Of a stretch of DNA of 59,720 nt, positions 38,242 through 45,690 are shown in pieces. Positions within the stretch are counted from its first letter, which is position 1. Every line of letters starts with the position of its first letter. The stretch lies in assembly GCF_001684335.1 (NCBI RefSeq), contig NZ_LOIC01000070.1, positions 30,698 to 90,417 on the forward strand, given 5' to 3'. The DNA comes from Photorhabdus namnaonensis. GTDB taxonomy: Bacteria > Pseudomonadota > Gammaproteobacteria > Enterobacterales > Enterobacteriaceae. A program made the translations under genes and the position numbers. The notes beneath the pieces were generated by a model. The model ran no database searches and had not been told where the DNA came from. It saw only the letters and a list, made by a program, of their open reading frames with translations.

Positions 38242-39144
38242 TTATGCTGCCCTTACAACGTAGTTAAATGCAATGTTACGGGGTCTATTTTCATGTGCTG
38301 TTCTCGCAACATTTGAATTATCAAAATAGATTACATACCCGGTACCTGCAACTTGCTGATAAACGATTGTACGAGCCGGTCCTTCCGAAAACACGCCGCT
38401 CGTGCTGTCATGCGGTCGCGTCATCATGCCGATGTTATTACCGCCTTCAAGTGCCCCACCTAATTTCTGCATTGTATCTGTTTGCCACGTACCGCACATG
38501 CGACCGGGATCAACACCACGGCCATCATCCCATCCCCGGATAAATTCGCCTCTTAAATCAGGTAATCTACCGTCAGGATAAGCTTCCGCCAACTTCGGAT
38601 ACTGTAATTTATTGAAAAATGCACCATTACAAGTGAGATAGCCAACAGGTGGATAAGGCAACGGCCACGGAATAGGAGAACCAGCAGGAATTTCACTGGC
38701 AGCTTTAATCCGGTTATCTATCTCTTCACGAGTATAAGTATACTCACGTAATGAATTTATTTCTTCCTTAACAAACTTTTGCGTCACTGCCAATGTATCA
38801 CTATTGCCAGTCACATTTGCCAGCTGAACAACTCCTTTTTGTGTTAATGAGGCACTAGGGATGTCTGTTGTAATTTTTTGTTCTATCGCTTTATTTAATT
38901 GAGCAGTGAGTTTGGCTACATTTCCATCATCAAGAACATCATTGCCAGATTGTGTCGCGATAAAATCAGCGACGACAGATGATATGGTTGATGACTGACG
39001 TAATACCTTATTTAACAAATGAGTAGGAACATTACCCGAAGGAAATCCAGTCTGCAAACCCTGATTTTCTTCATACTTTTCTTGGCTAATGACATTTGCA
39101 TTATTACTAATAGAAAAAGCCTTAAAATCATTCTTTTGACTCAT
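38242..39144 (-). CDS. Tail-fibre protein, copy 3
   Basis: This 300-residue fibre is nearly identical to copy 2 over its first ~120 residues (KNDFKAFSISNNANVISQEK). It shares the tail-collar block (GSPIPWPLPYPPVGYLTCNG) and the end RPRNIAFNYVVRAA. Its tip (from CGTWQTDTMQKLGGALEGG to NSNVARTAHE) differs entirely from the other copies. No chaperone gene follows. Confidence 0.9.
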   Translation of the reverse strand: MSQKNDFKAFSISNNANVISQEKYEENQGLQTGFPSGNVPTHLLNKVLRQSSTISSVVADFIATQSGNDVLDDGNVAKLTAQLNKAIEQKITTDIPSASLTQKGVVQLANVTGNSDTLAVTQKFVKEEINSLREYTYTREEIDNRIKAASEIPAGSPIPWPLPYPPVGYLTCNGAFFNKLQYPKLAEAYPDGRLPDLRGEFIRGWDDGRGVDPGRMCGTWQTDTMQKLGGALEGGNNIGMMTRPHDSTSGVFSEGPARTIVYQQVAGTGYVIYFDNSNVARTAHENRPRNIAFNYVVRAA

Positions 39145-39181
39145 ATACTTTCCTTAAATTAAATCATGTTATTTTATAATC

Positions 39182-39637
39182 AACATCTTAAATTATTGTA
39201 AAAATAATCCCCTGTAATTCAGGCTAATAAAAGTCTAGTTCAGGAAAAAATATAATACTGTGTTCTTATTACTTATAAGGTTAATCGTTTTTGTATCATT
39301 GGCAGCAATAAATAGTTCAACATTTTACAATCTAAAATATACAGCCAATTTATATTTAATATCTGGAAATTATTTTTCTCTTATTCCTGTTATCTCATAG
39401 AAGAGTTTCGCAAACAATTAAAAGAACAAGCGCGTAAAAAACTACAGAAATGGGGTATTAAACCGAAAAGTTGAACCTTTTGAAATGGCAACAGGTATCT
39501 AATTCTGAGTACCTCTTTTGTGAATTACTCTGATGACTTTATGTGAGGGTCTTAGCCTATCGTAATCCTAACTGGTTTCCCTAGCCAGTACACCTCAAAA
39601 TCTAAAAAGATAAAGCCGGACTAACCGACGTTATTTA
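39182..39637. other. Spacer with fibre leader and a possible transposase end
   Basis: Besides the duplicated leader, the plus strand at 39395-39474 encodes IEEFRKQLKEQARKKLQKWG followed by IKPKS and a stop. It is lysine-rich and transposase-like, but no family is recognised. ACTGG/CCAGT makes a small hairpin near 39570. Confidence 0.4.
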
Positions 39638-39763
39638 CTAACCACACCTTTCCTCCTTTTTATATATTTCTGATAACCAATTATCAATGATATTTGAAGC
39701 TTCAATTAGTGTAATTGGATGTCCGTTATCACCTTTTCGGCCTCTGATTGTTACATTGATCAT
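39638..39763 (-). CDS. Small hypothetical protein within the fibre array
   Basis: A 41-residue ORF (starts MINVTIRGRKGDNGHPITLI, ends KKEERCG). A partial decayed relative lies at about 35905-35985, which suggests that it belongs to the duplicated fibre unit. GGTGTGAAAC precedes the ATG. No function can be given. Confidence 0.4.
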   Translation of the reverse strand: MINVTIRGRKGDNGHPITLIEASNIIDNWLSEIYKKEERCG

Positions 39764-39863
39764 GTTTCACACCTATAAAAAGTAGGCACAACACCCACAA
39801 ATATATTGATAATGGAATTAATGTATAGGTATTATACTTACACATTAACCAAACGGAGGATTT

Positions 39864-40052
39864 ATGGGTAGTGCAGAGCTAATAAAACTCCTAATAGCTG
39901 ACGGATGGGTTAAGGCCAGACAAGACGGTAGCCACATCACTCTAACTAAACCCGGTGTTGCAAAAATAATCACAATACCGCACCCAAGAAAAGACTCATC
40001 AAAAGGTGTTATCCGGCAGGCACAAAATATTTCAGGGCTGAAATTACTATGA
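39864..40052 (+). CDS. hicA: HicA-type mRNA interferase toxin
   Basis: The 62-residue protein is a HicA toxin with the dsRBD-like fold: ELIKLLIADGWVKARQDGSH carries the catalytic histidine in GSHITLTKPG, and TIPHPRKDSSKGVIRQ follows. Such toxins cleave mRNA when HicB is lost. CGGAGGATTT is a strong ribosome site. hicB follows 63 bases later. The pair sits between two fibre genes and may stabilise the array. Confidence 0.93.
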   Translation: MGSAELIKLLIADGWVKARQDGSHITLTKPGVAKIITIPHPRKDSSKGVIRQAQNISGLKLL

Positions 40053-40115
40053 TAACGGGCACAGTTATGCCGCCCTTTCTCTGCAAAGCTCATGATCAAA
40101 TTAAGAGGTAATACT

Positions 40116-40523
40116 ATGATTTATCCACTCTTTATATTTAAAACAGAAGATGGGTTTGACGGTTACTTCCCCGATGTTGAAAGCTGTTTCTTTGCTGGCA
40201 ATACCTTAGAAGATGCTATTCGGGATGCTGAAAAAGCGTTCGCGCAGCACATGGAAGTTTTAATCGAACACGGCGGCTATGTCCCCGCCCCTAAAAACTC
40301 TTCTGATTACATCGGTGATCCTCGCTTGTCTGAAGATGGAGGGATTATTGCCCTCATCGAGTTAGATCCAGCGAAATATGAGTCAAAAGCCATAAAGTTC
40401 AATTTAACTATGCCTGGCAATCTATTAACTGCCATAGATCGCTACATTGAAAAAAACGGACACTACAAAAACCGCTCTGCTTTTCTAGCTGAGTTAGCCA
40501 GAAAAGAAATAGCTCACCAGTGA
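40116..40523 (+). CDS. hicB: HicB-type antitoxin
   Basis: The 135-residue protein has the HicB N-terminal fold (YPLFIFKTEDGFDGYFPDVE, then FFAGNTLEDAIRDAEKAF) and a C-terminal ribbon-helix-helix (FNLTMPGNLLTAIDRYIEKN) expected to bind its own operator. I start at MIYPLF because GAGGTAATACT precedes it; the frame is open eight codons earlier. HicB blocks HicA. Confidence 0.93.
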   Translation: MIYPLFIFKTEDGFDGYFPDVESCFFAGNTLEDAIRDAEKAFAQHMEVLIEHGGYVPAPKNSSDYIGDPRLSEDGGIIALIELDPAKYESKAIKFNLTMPGNLLTAIDRYIEKNGHYKNRSAFLAELARKEIAHQ

Positions 40524-40550
40524 CAGATTTAGTTTTCAGAATAAAAAAAT

Positions 40551-40571
40551 AAAGCCGGGCTAACCGGCTTT
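40551..40571. terminator. Terminator hairpin shared by hicB and the Tfa relic
   Basis: AAAGCCGG-GCTAA-CCGGCTTT, an 8-bp stem with flanking A and T runs, another member of the array terminator family. Confidence 0.75.
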
Positions 40572-40575
40572 GTTA

Positions 40576-40674
40576 TTACCTCAGTTTATCCAGCCATTCA
40601 ATATCGGAAGCTTGTAAAATATCTGTTCTGCTCAGCAATACCCGATATTTTTTCCATTCAAGCAAAACGGCTTC
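40576..40674 (-). pseudogene. C-terminal relic of a tail-fibre assembly (Tfa) gene
   Basis: About 32 codons reading EAVLLEWKKYRVLLSRTDIL, then QASDIEWLDKLR and a stop, match the end of the chaperone domain in fibre copy 2 (VALMAWKKYFVLLSRVDILQ). It lies just downstream of fibre copy 4, where an intact tfa would be expected; the rest is deleted. Confidence 0.85.
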
Positions 40675-40713
40675 TTATATTTTTGGCTTTTAAAAGGTAT
40701 TTTTATTCGGCTA

Positions 40714-41670
40714 TTATGCTGCTCTCACTATGTAATTAAATGCAACATTGCGGGGACGGGTTTCATAACCGCTTGTATTGTTAGCAATTGATGTAACAGT
40801 TGCGTCGCCTGTAACATCCCTACCAAGCGGGTATTGGTATCCATCTACAGGTCCTTGATAATTAGAAAGGTATTTTCTTCTCTCATTCCCTTGAGAAAGT
40901 TGTATTCTTTTTGTGTTGTCAGTTTGTGCGCTTAAAATAATACGACCACTATCAACACCTCGGCTATCATCCCAACCACGAATAAATTCTCCGCGCAGGT
41001 CAGGTAATTTTCCTGTAGGATACGCTGCCGCTAATTGCGGGTAAGCTGTTTTATCGAACTCTGCTCCATTACATTGCAGCCACCCCGCTGGCGGTATAAC
41101 TGTAGGCCAGGGAATAGGAACTCCCACAGGAATATTATTAACTGCATTGATTAGATTATTAACTTCTGCCTTGGTATATGCACCTATATCCCCAGCCTCT
41201 AGACTAATGTCAGCAGACAATGCTTTTCCATTCACCTTTCGGCTATTGGGCACTCTGTCATTAATATTTTCACGCAATGAATCTATTATTTCCTGGGCTA
41301 GCTTTTGAGTGACAACCAATGTATCACTATTGCCTACTACATCTGTAAGCTGAACAATACCTTTCTGTGTTAATGAAGCATTTGGAACTTCTGCTGTGAT
41401 TTTTTGCTCTAATGCTCTGTTTAATTGGACTGTGAGTTTAATTATATCACCATCATCCAGAATATCATCGCTAGATTGTGTAGCGATAAAATCAGCTACC
41501 ACAGATGATATAATTGATGACTGGCGAAGAACTTTATTTAATAAATCGATTGAAATAGTATTAGGTGGAAATCCAGTCAGTAAACCCTTACTTTCTTCAT
41601 ATATTTCTTGACTAATTATATTCGCATTATTACTAATAGAAAAAGCCTTAAAATCATTCTTGTGACTCAT
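40714..41670 (-). CDS. Tail-fibre protein, copy 4
   Basis: This 318-residue protein starts at MSHKNDFKAF, with TAAGGAGAAAGTGC before it; the frame is open eight codons earlier. It is the most diverged copy in its shaft (KVNGKALSADISLEAGDIGA, also present in copy 2 as KVNGKVLDEDINLNAADVGA). The collar is GVPIPWPTVIPPAGWLQCNG; the tip from SAQTDNTKRIQLSQG to NNTSGYE is unique. It ends RPRNVAFNYIVRAA, with a Tfa relic downstream. Confidence 0.9.
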   Translation of the reverse strand: MSHKNDFKAFSISNNANIISQEIYEESKGLLTGFPPNTISIDLLNKVLRQSSIISSVVADFIATQSSDDILDDGDIIKLTVQLNRALEQKITAEVPNASLTQKGIVQLTDVVGNSDTLVVTQKLAQEIIDSLRENINDRVPNSRKVNGKALSADISLEAGDIGAYTKAEVNNLINAVNNIPVGVPIPWPTVIPPAGWLQCNGAEFDKTAYPQLAAAYPTGKLPDLRGEFIRGWDDSRGVDSGRIILSAQTDNTKRIQLSQGNERRKYLSNYQGPVDGYQYPLGRDVTGDATVTSIANNTSGYETRPRNVAFNYIVRAA

Positions 41671-41709
41671 GCACTTTCTCCTTAAATTAAACAATGTTAT
41701 CTTATAATC

Positions 41710-42128
41710 AATATATTAAATTATTGTAAAAATAGTCTCCCTTGCAATTCACACTAATTAAAGTCTAGTCCAAAAAAAGAATGTGGTTCAACATTTTTGA
41801 ATCAAAAATATACCCTCCAAATTTATATTTAACATCTGGAAATTATTTTTATTTTATTCTTTCTATTTCATCCTGTAATTTTTTCTATTTTAAATTCCAA
41901 ACTGAATATTCTGGCATTTGGACAAAAATATCCAAGCGGCAATGTTCAGGAATATCACAGGATTCCCCATCTTTGTAGAAGACTCGCTTGTTGTTATTGT
42001 CGATACACTTAAATTGCTAGTTCCGAAAACATGTCGATAAATGAGAGTGATGACACTGGAAGATTTCAATAATATAATGAACCTGCCGGGTTAACGCGGT
42101 TATCGACAAAGTAGAGCCAGAGTGAATA
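41710..42128. other. Spacer between fibre copy 4 and the higA fragment
   Basis: It contains the duplicated fibre leader up to about 41900 and then unique sequence. A HigB-type toxin would be expected upstream of higA, but none is visible. Confidence 0.5.
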
Positions 42129-42425
42129 ATGAATATTAAACCCATTAGAACAAAACAAGATTATCAAGAAGCATTAAAAATTGTTGCCTCTCTGTTTGAT
42201 AATCAACCTGAAATCGGCACACCTGAATTCGCCCATATGGAAGTTATGGTTCTATTGATTGAAGCCTACGAAGCAGAACACTATCCCATCGACTCACCAG
42301 ATCCAATCGAAGCTATCAAATTCAGAATGGAACAATCTGGATTGACGACCAAAGATTTAAAGCCTGCACAAATCGAGAACACTGAGAAGTCCCCAGGACA
42401 TGAGACAGGCATAGAGTGTTTGTGA
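42129..42425 (+). pseudogene. Truncated HigA-type antitoxin
   Basis: MNIKPIRTKQDYQEALKIVA and HYPIDSPDPIEAIKFRMEQS are the conserved start of the HigA (COG5499) antitoxins. Intact members continue after GLTxKDL into an XRE helix-turn-helix to about 110-130 residues. Here the sequence changes after TTKDLKPAQIEN into unrelated residues and stops, so the DNA-binding domain is lost. No toxin gene is adjacent. The N-terminal part could still fold. Confidence 0.8.
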
Positions 42426-42472
42426 TCCACCGATTGCTCAACCAATTCAATGAGATCTCCTCTACGCCTGTC
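42404..42472. repeat. Inverted repeat near the break of higA
   Basis: GACAGGCATAGAG (42404-42416) and CTCTACGCCTGTC (42460-42472) are mirrored with one mismatch across 43 bases. They cover the end of the higA fragment and might be transposon ends or a palindromic element. Confidence 0.45.
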
Positions 42473-42511
42473 CGTAACGTATGTCAGAACTTTTCCCAGG
42501 GAAGGCTCAGG

Positions 42512-42829
42512 TTAAAAGAAAGAATTACTCTTCGATCCAACCTCCACTTCAATTTCCGCGTTTAAATAACTGGCAAGATTAGTGGCTGTAACTTTATAGT
42601 AGTAAATAAGGTTAGGAGGTGGTACAAGTATTTCACTTCTGCCGGGGTAGATCTCTATAGAACTATACAGAGTATAATCTCCGACTAAGGATGCCCAGAA
42701 GCCACTCACTTTAACTAGCGCCAAGCTAACGTTTTTTATAGTTATATGAGGTTGATGAGCAGGAACTAATATACTGCCATTCTTATAAATATCAAGAGTC
42801 TGATTAGGGTTTATATATACTCGTGCCAT
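42512..42829 (-). CDS. Hypothetical 105-residue protein, probable beta sandwich
   Basis: No family is recognised. The alternating pattern (MARVYINPNQTLDIYKNGSI, PHITIKNVSLALVKVSGFWA, EILVPPPNLIYYYKVTATNL) predicts a beta-rich fold. No signal peptide or membrane helix. AAGGAAACAATAAA precedes the ATG. Codon use is ordinary. It stands alone between higA and the tRNA array; it could be a small accessory factor. Confidence 0.6.
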   Translation of the reverse strand: MARVYINPNQTLDIYKNGSILVPAHQPHITIKNVSLALVKVSGFWASLVGDYTLYSSIEIYPGRSEILVPPPNLIYYYKVTATNLASYLNAEIEVEVGSKSNSFF

Positions 42830-42844
42830 TTTATTGTTTCCTTA

Positions 42845-43394
42845 TTATTACGGTTATTTTACTGCTTATATAGCAGGTGACCTTATCGGTAAAATTTAAA
42901 TTAGCATTTACTCCGAGTAGTTAAATATTGAACTTTATCAGTGACGTAAAAATAATAAGATAACCTCATGGTCATATCAGTATTAAATGATTAGTAGGCA
43001 GAATGTTTTCTGGAGCATATTAGATGTCAGCATTAAAATCAGACAGGTTAATTATGAGCTATACATTGGTATACTTTTGGAAATTAAATAATGATGAATG
43101 TCGTTTAAACGTTTAATTTTAAAGTAATAGATATGTTTTTAATTTCAACACTTTGGGTTATTTATTACTATTAATTACATGTAATGGTTAATCATTTGAG
43201 ATGTAAGAATATTTCATTGTTATTTATTAAAATTAGACTATGTTTTTAATGAATTGTCAGAGGTTTTCTACAGTAATAAGTATATTACTTATAGAATAAT
43301 ATGATAGTTTCGAATAGTAAGTGCAACATAATTACCCTACAAGTAAATAAGTTCGTATTCTTTTAAACAATTTATTGTGGGCTTTGCAATTACA
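42845..43394. other. A+T-rich gene-free stretch before the tRNA-Lys array
   Basis: About 550 bp with stops in every frame and no hairpin, promoter or repeat that stands out. Confidence 0.6.
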
Positions 43395-43398
43395 TGTT

Positions 43399-43480
43399 GT
43401 TATCCCGCTTCGCTCGGCTCGAACCTGCGACCCATTGATTAAAAGCCAACTGTTCTACCGACTGAGCTAACGATCTATCT
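43399..43480 (-). pseudogene. tRNA-Lys relic, partial unit (unit 0)
   Basis: It has the anticodon-arm and D-arm region of tRNA-Lys up to CGATCTATC. The T arm begins inside a diverged end of the same insert found in units 1-3 (CCCGCTTCGCTCGGC before TCGAACC), and the 3' half is missing. This is the outermost, most decayed copy. Confidence 0.75.
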
Positions 43481-43510
43481 AGGGAATTTGTTTTGAATGA
43501 AGCTTTAAGA

Positions 43511-43654
43511 TGGTGGGTCGTGCAGGATGACTCGGCCTGTGGCCTCGCCCTTCGGGCCAGCGCTTACGCGCTGTTGTCTCGCTTCGCTCGGCTCGAACCT
43601 GCGATCAATTGATTAAAAGTCAACGGCTCCACCGATTGCACTAACGATCTATCC
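43511..43654 (-). pseudogene. tRNA-Lys-like unit 1 with a ~64-nt insert in the T loop
   Basis: The 3' acceptor end with CCA and both T-stem arms (GCAGG/CCTGC) are normal. Between TTCGA and ATC of the T loop lies an insert, which on the RNA strand folds as CAGCGC-loop-GCGCTG, GCCC-GAA-GGGC and GGCC-ACA-GGCC hairpins. The 5' acceptor strand (GGATAGATCG) no longer pairs with CGACCC, and the D arm is altered (GTGCAATCGG), so charging is improbable. Anticodon region TTT is kept. Confidence 0.85.
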
Positions 43655-43685
43655 AAGGGAATTAATTTTGAATGAAACTTCAAGA

Positions 43686-43829
43686 TGGTGGGTCGTACAG
43701 GATGACTCGGCCTGTGGCCTCGCCCTTCGGGCCAGCGCTCACGCGCTGTTGTCTCGCTTCGCTCGGCTCGAACCTGCGACCCATTGATTAAAAATCAACT
43801 GCTCCACCGATTGCACTAACGATCTATCC
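43686..43829 (-). pseudogene. tRNA-Lys-like unit 2 with the same T-loop insert
   Basis: Starts exactly 175 bp after unit 1 and is almost identical. The insert hairpin CAGCGC/GCGCTG has a GTGA loop here. T-stem change (TACAGG side) leaves one weak pair. The 5' acceptor mismatch is the same, showing that the altered unit was copied as a block. Confidence 0.85.
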
Positions 43830-43860
43830 AGGGAATTTGTTTTTGAATGGAGCTTCAAGA

Positions 43861-44004
43861 TGGTGGGTCGTGCAGGATGACTCGGCCTATGGCCTCGCCC
43901 TTCGGGCCAGCGCTCACGCGCTGTTGTCTCGCTTCGCTCGGCTCGAACCTGCGATCAATTGATTAAAAGTCAACTGCTCTACCGATTGCACTAACGATCT
44001 ATCC
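43861..44004 (-). pseudogene. tRNA-Lys-like unit 3 with the same T-loop insert
   Basis: Starts 175 bp after unit 2. One base of the GGCC hairpin loop differs (ATA for ACA on the RNA-sense equivalent), leaving the stem intact. D-arm and acceptor defects are as in units 1 and 2. The next unit, 175 bp on, is the first normal tRNA. Confidence 0.85.
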
Positions 44005-44035
44005 AGGGGAATTAATTTTGAATGAAACTTCAAGA

Positions 44036-44111
44036 TGGTGGGTCGTACAGGATTCGAACCTGTGACCAATTGATTAAAAGTCAACTGCTCTACCGACTGA
44101 GCTAACGACCC
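44036..44111 (-). tRNA. tRNA-Lys (anticodon TTT)
   Basis: A complete 76-nt cloverleaf including the encoded CCA: acceptor GGGTCGT/ACGACCC, D arm AGCTCAGTCGGTAGAGC, anticodon loop CTTTTAA, T arm ACAGG-TTCGAAT-CCTGT. It is close to E. coli lysine tRNA, which occupies the same place beside cpoB. Confidence 0.98.
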
Positions 44112-44147
44112 ATCTAGGGGAATTTGTTTTCGAATGAAGCTTTAAGA

Positions 44148-44223
44148 TGGTGGGTCGTGCAGGATTCGAACCTGCGACCAATTGATTAAAAGTCAACTGC
44201 TCTACCGACTGAGCTAACGACCC
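44148..44223 (-). tRNA. tRNA-Lys (anticodon TTT), second copy
   Basis: A 76-nt gene with encoded CCA; the T stem is GCAGG/CCTGC. It differs from the neighbouring copy only in the T stem. First of the array in the direction of transcription. Confidence 0.98.
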
Positions 44224-44370
44224 ATCTTGTGACTTCTCTCGGCAACGGCGGCATATATTACTGATTTCTCCGCGCTACGCAATGATTATTTTTTCAAATT
44301 ACGTTTAAATGCTTATTAAACACTCAATTAACCCCGAAAATGTATTACTACACCCTTCCGGGGCCAATAA

Positions 44371-45138
44371 TTATAGAGTAGAAAGCTTTTTCTCCGCCAG
44401 TTTAGCTGCATTCGAACCAGGGTATTGTTTCATGACCTGTTGGTAAACCGATCTCGCTTTATCCTTCTGACCCTTGTCCTGCATGATTAAACCAACTTTA
44501 TAAAGCGATTCGCCACTCTTCTGCGACTTCGGATACTCTTTGACTACCGTAGCAAAGTAATACGCTGCTTCGTCTTTTTTACCCTTGTTGTAATTAATCT
44601 GCCCTAACCAGTAATTGGCATTAGGCATATAACTCGACTTTGGATAACTCTTCACAAAACTCTGAAAGGCCACAATCGCTTTATCATACTCTTTGGTATT
44701 CACCGCCAAATGAACAGCAGCGTCATAATCACCTTTTTCACTGCCCGTGCCGACAGTTGATGATGCCTGATTACCACTATCACTTGCCGTTGAAGAAGCT
44801 GTATTTGCAGTAAGTTTATTCCCCTCAGAACTGGTAGCTCCCTCCAGTTGCTGATAAATGTCCTTCTGCCGCTCTATAATCTGATTAAGCTGATACTGAT
44901 TCTCCTGAATCTGCCCTCGAAGCATGTCAATATCACGTTGAGAATCAGCAAGTTGTTGCTGGAGTTGCGTTAATAGCTGACTGTGAGCGTTGGAAATACG
45001 CTCTAATTGGGTAAGGCGCTCATCGGTAGAACCCGAGCCGACATTACTGATTGGCGCTTGGGCAATAGCGGCCCAAGGAACCGCTACGCCAACCAGTAAC
45101 GACAGACCCAAAAAATGATGTCTGAAGTTACTGTTCAT
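44371..45138 (-). CDS. cpoB: Cell division coordinator CpoB
   Basis: CpoB (YbgF) links PBP1B activity with the Tol machine during division. The 255-residue periplasmic protein has a signal peptide (HHFLGLSLLVGVAVPWAAIAQA), an N-terminal coiled coil at about 35-100 that trimerises (QLLTQLQQQLADSQRDIDML), a Ser/Thr linker and three TPR repeats from about 140 (YDAAVHLAVNTKEYDKAIVA, YWLGQINYNKGKKDEAAYYF). It lies 9 bases after pal. Confidence 0.97.
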   Translation of the reverse strand: MNSNFRHHFLGLSLLVGVAVPWAAIAQAPISNVGSGSTDERLTQLERISNAHSQLLTQLQQQLADSQRDIDMLRGQIQENQYQLNQIIERQKDIYQQLEGATSSEGNKLTANTASSTASDSGNQASSTVGTGSEKGDYDAAVHLAVNTKEYDKAIVAFQSFVKSYPKSSYMPNANYWLGQINYNKGKKDEAAYYFATVVKEYPKSQKSGESLYKVGLIMQDKGQKDKARSVYQQVMKQYPGSNAAKLAEKKLSTL

Positions 45139-45147
45139 GAACTACTC

Positions 45148-45648
45148 TTAGTATGCCAGTACTGCGCGACGGTTCTTACCATAAGCCGCTTCGTCGTGAC
45201 CCAGTACAGCAGGTTTCTCTTTACCGTAAGAGACGATAGAGATTTGCTCACCGGAAACGCCTTTGCCTTGCAGGTACATTTTCACTGCATTAGCACGGCG
45301 CTCACCTAATGCGATGTTGTACTCAGGAGTACCACGTTCGTCAGCATGACCTTCTACAACAACTTTATAAGATGGGTTGCTGCGCAGGAATGCCGCGTGA
45401 GCGTCCAACAGCTGAGTAAAATCTGAGCCAATGTCGTATTTGTCAAAACCAAAATATACGATGTTGTTGTTTTGTAGCTCTTGCATTTGCTGACGAGCTA
45501 ATTCCTCTGCTGATAGACCCGCATTAGTTTCGTTAACAGTGCCGACACCAGTCTGATCGTTATCAGCATTCTTGTTAGAACTACACGCTGCTACGGCCAT
45601 AACTGGTAAAGCTAACATCAGCCCTTTTAGCACTTTGTTCAGTTGCAT
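45148..45648 (-). CDS. pal: Peptidoglycan-associated lipoprotein Pal
   Basis: Pal anchors the outer membrane to peptidoglycan and binds TolB. I start at [19 protein letters not shown] (166 residues), as in E. coli, with AGGATCAAAGAG before it. The lipobox ends AVAAC and the cysteine is lipidated. The OmpA-like domain at about 60-166 has [20 protein letters not shown] and [14 protein letters not shown], which bind diaminopimelate. Confidence 0.98.
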   Translation of the reverse strand: MQLNKVLKGLMLALPVMAVAACSSNKNADNDQTGVGTVNETNAGLSAEELARQQMQELQNNNIVYFGFDKYDIGSDFTQLLDAHAAFLRSNPSYKVVVEGHADERGTPEYNIALGERRANAVKMYLQGKGVSGEQISIVSYGKEKPAVLGHDEAAYGKNRRAVLAY

Positions 45649-45690
45649 CTCTTTGATCCTTTTAAAATTTGCCATACATATTATTATGCA

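Noticed and set aside
39395-39474. Transposase C-terminus ending KWGIKPKS
   Set aside because: Only 26 codons, no family recognised; insufficient to call an insertion sequence.
34659-41694. Diversity-generating retroelement as source of the variable fibre tips
   Set aside because: No reverse transcriptase, accessory gene or template repeat is in the window, and the tips differ in whole sequence and length, not at adenine-derived positions.
43399-44004. CRISPR array
   Set aside because: The regular 175-bp spacing is due to tandem tRNA-Lys units; repeats are far too long and there are no unique spacers or cas genes.
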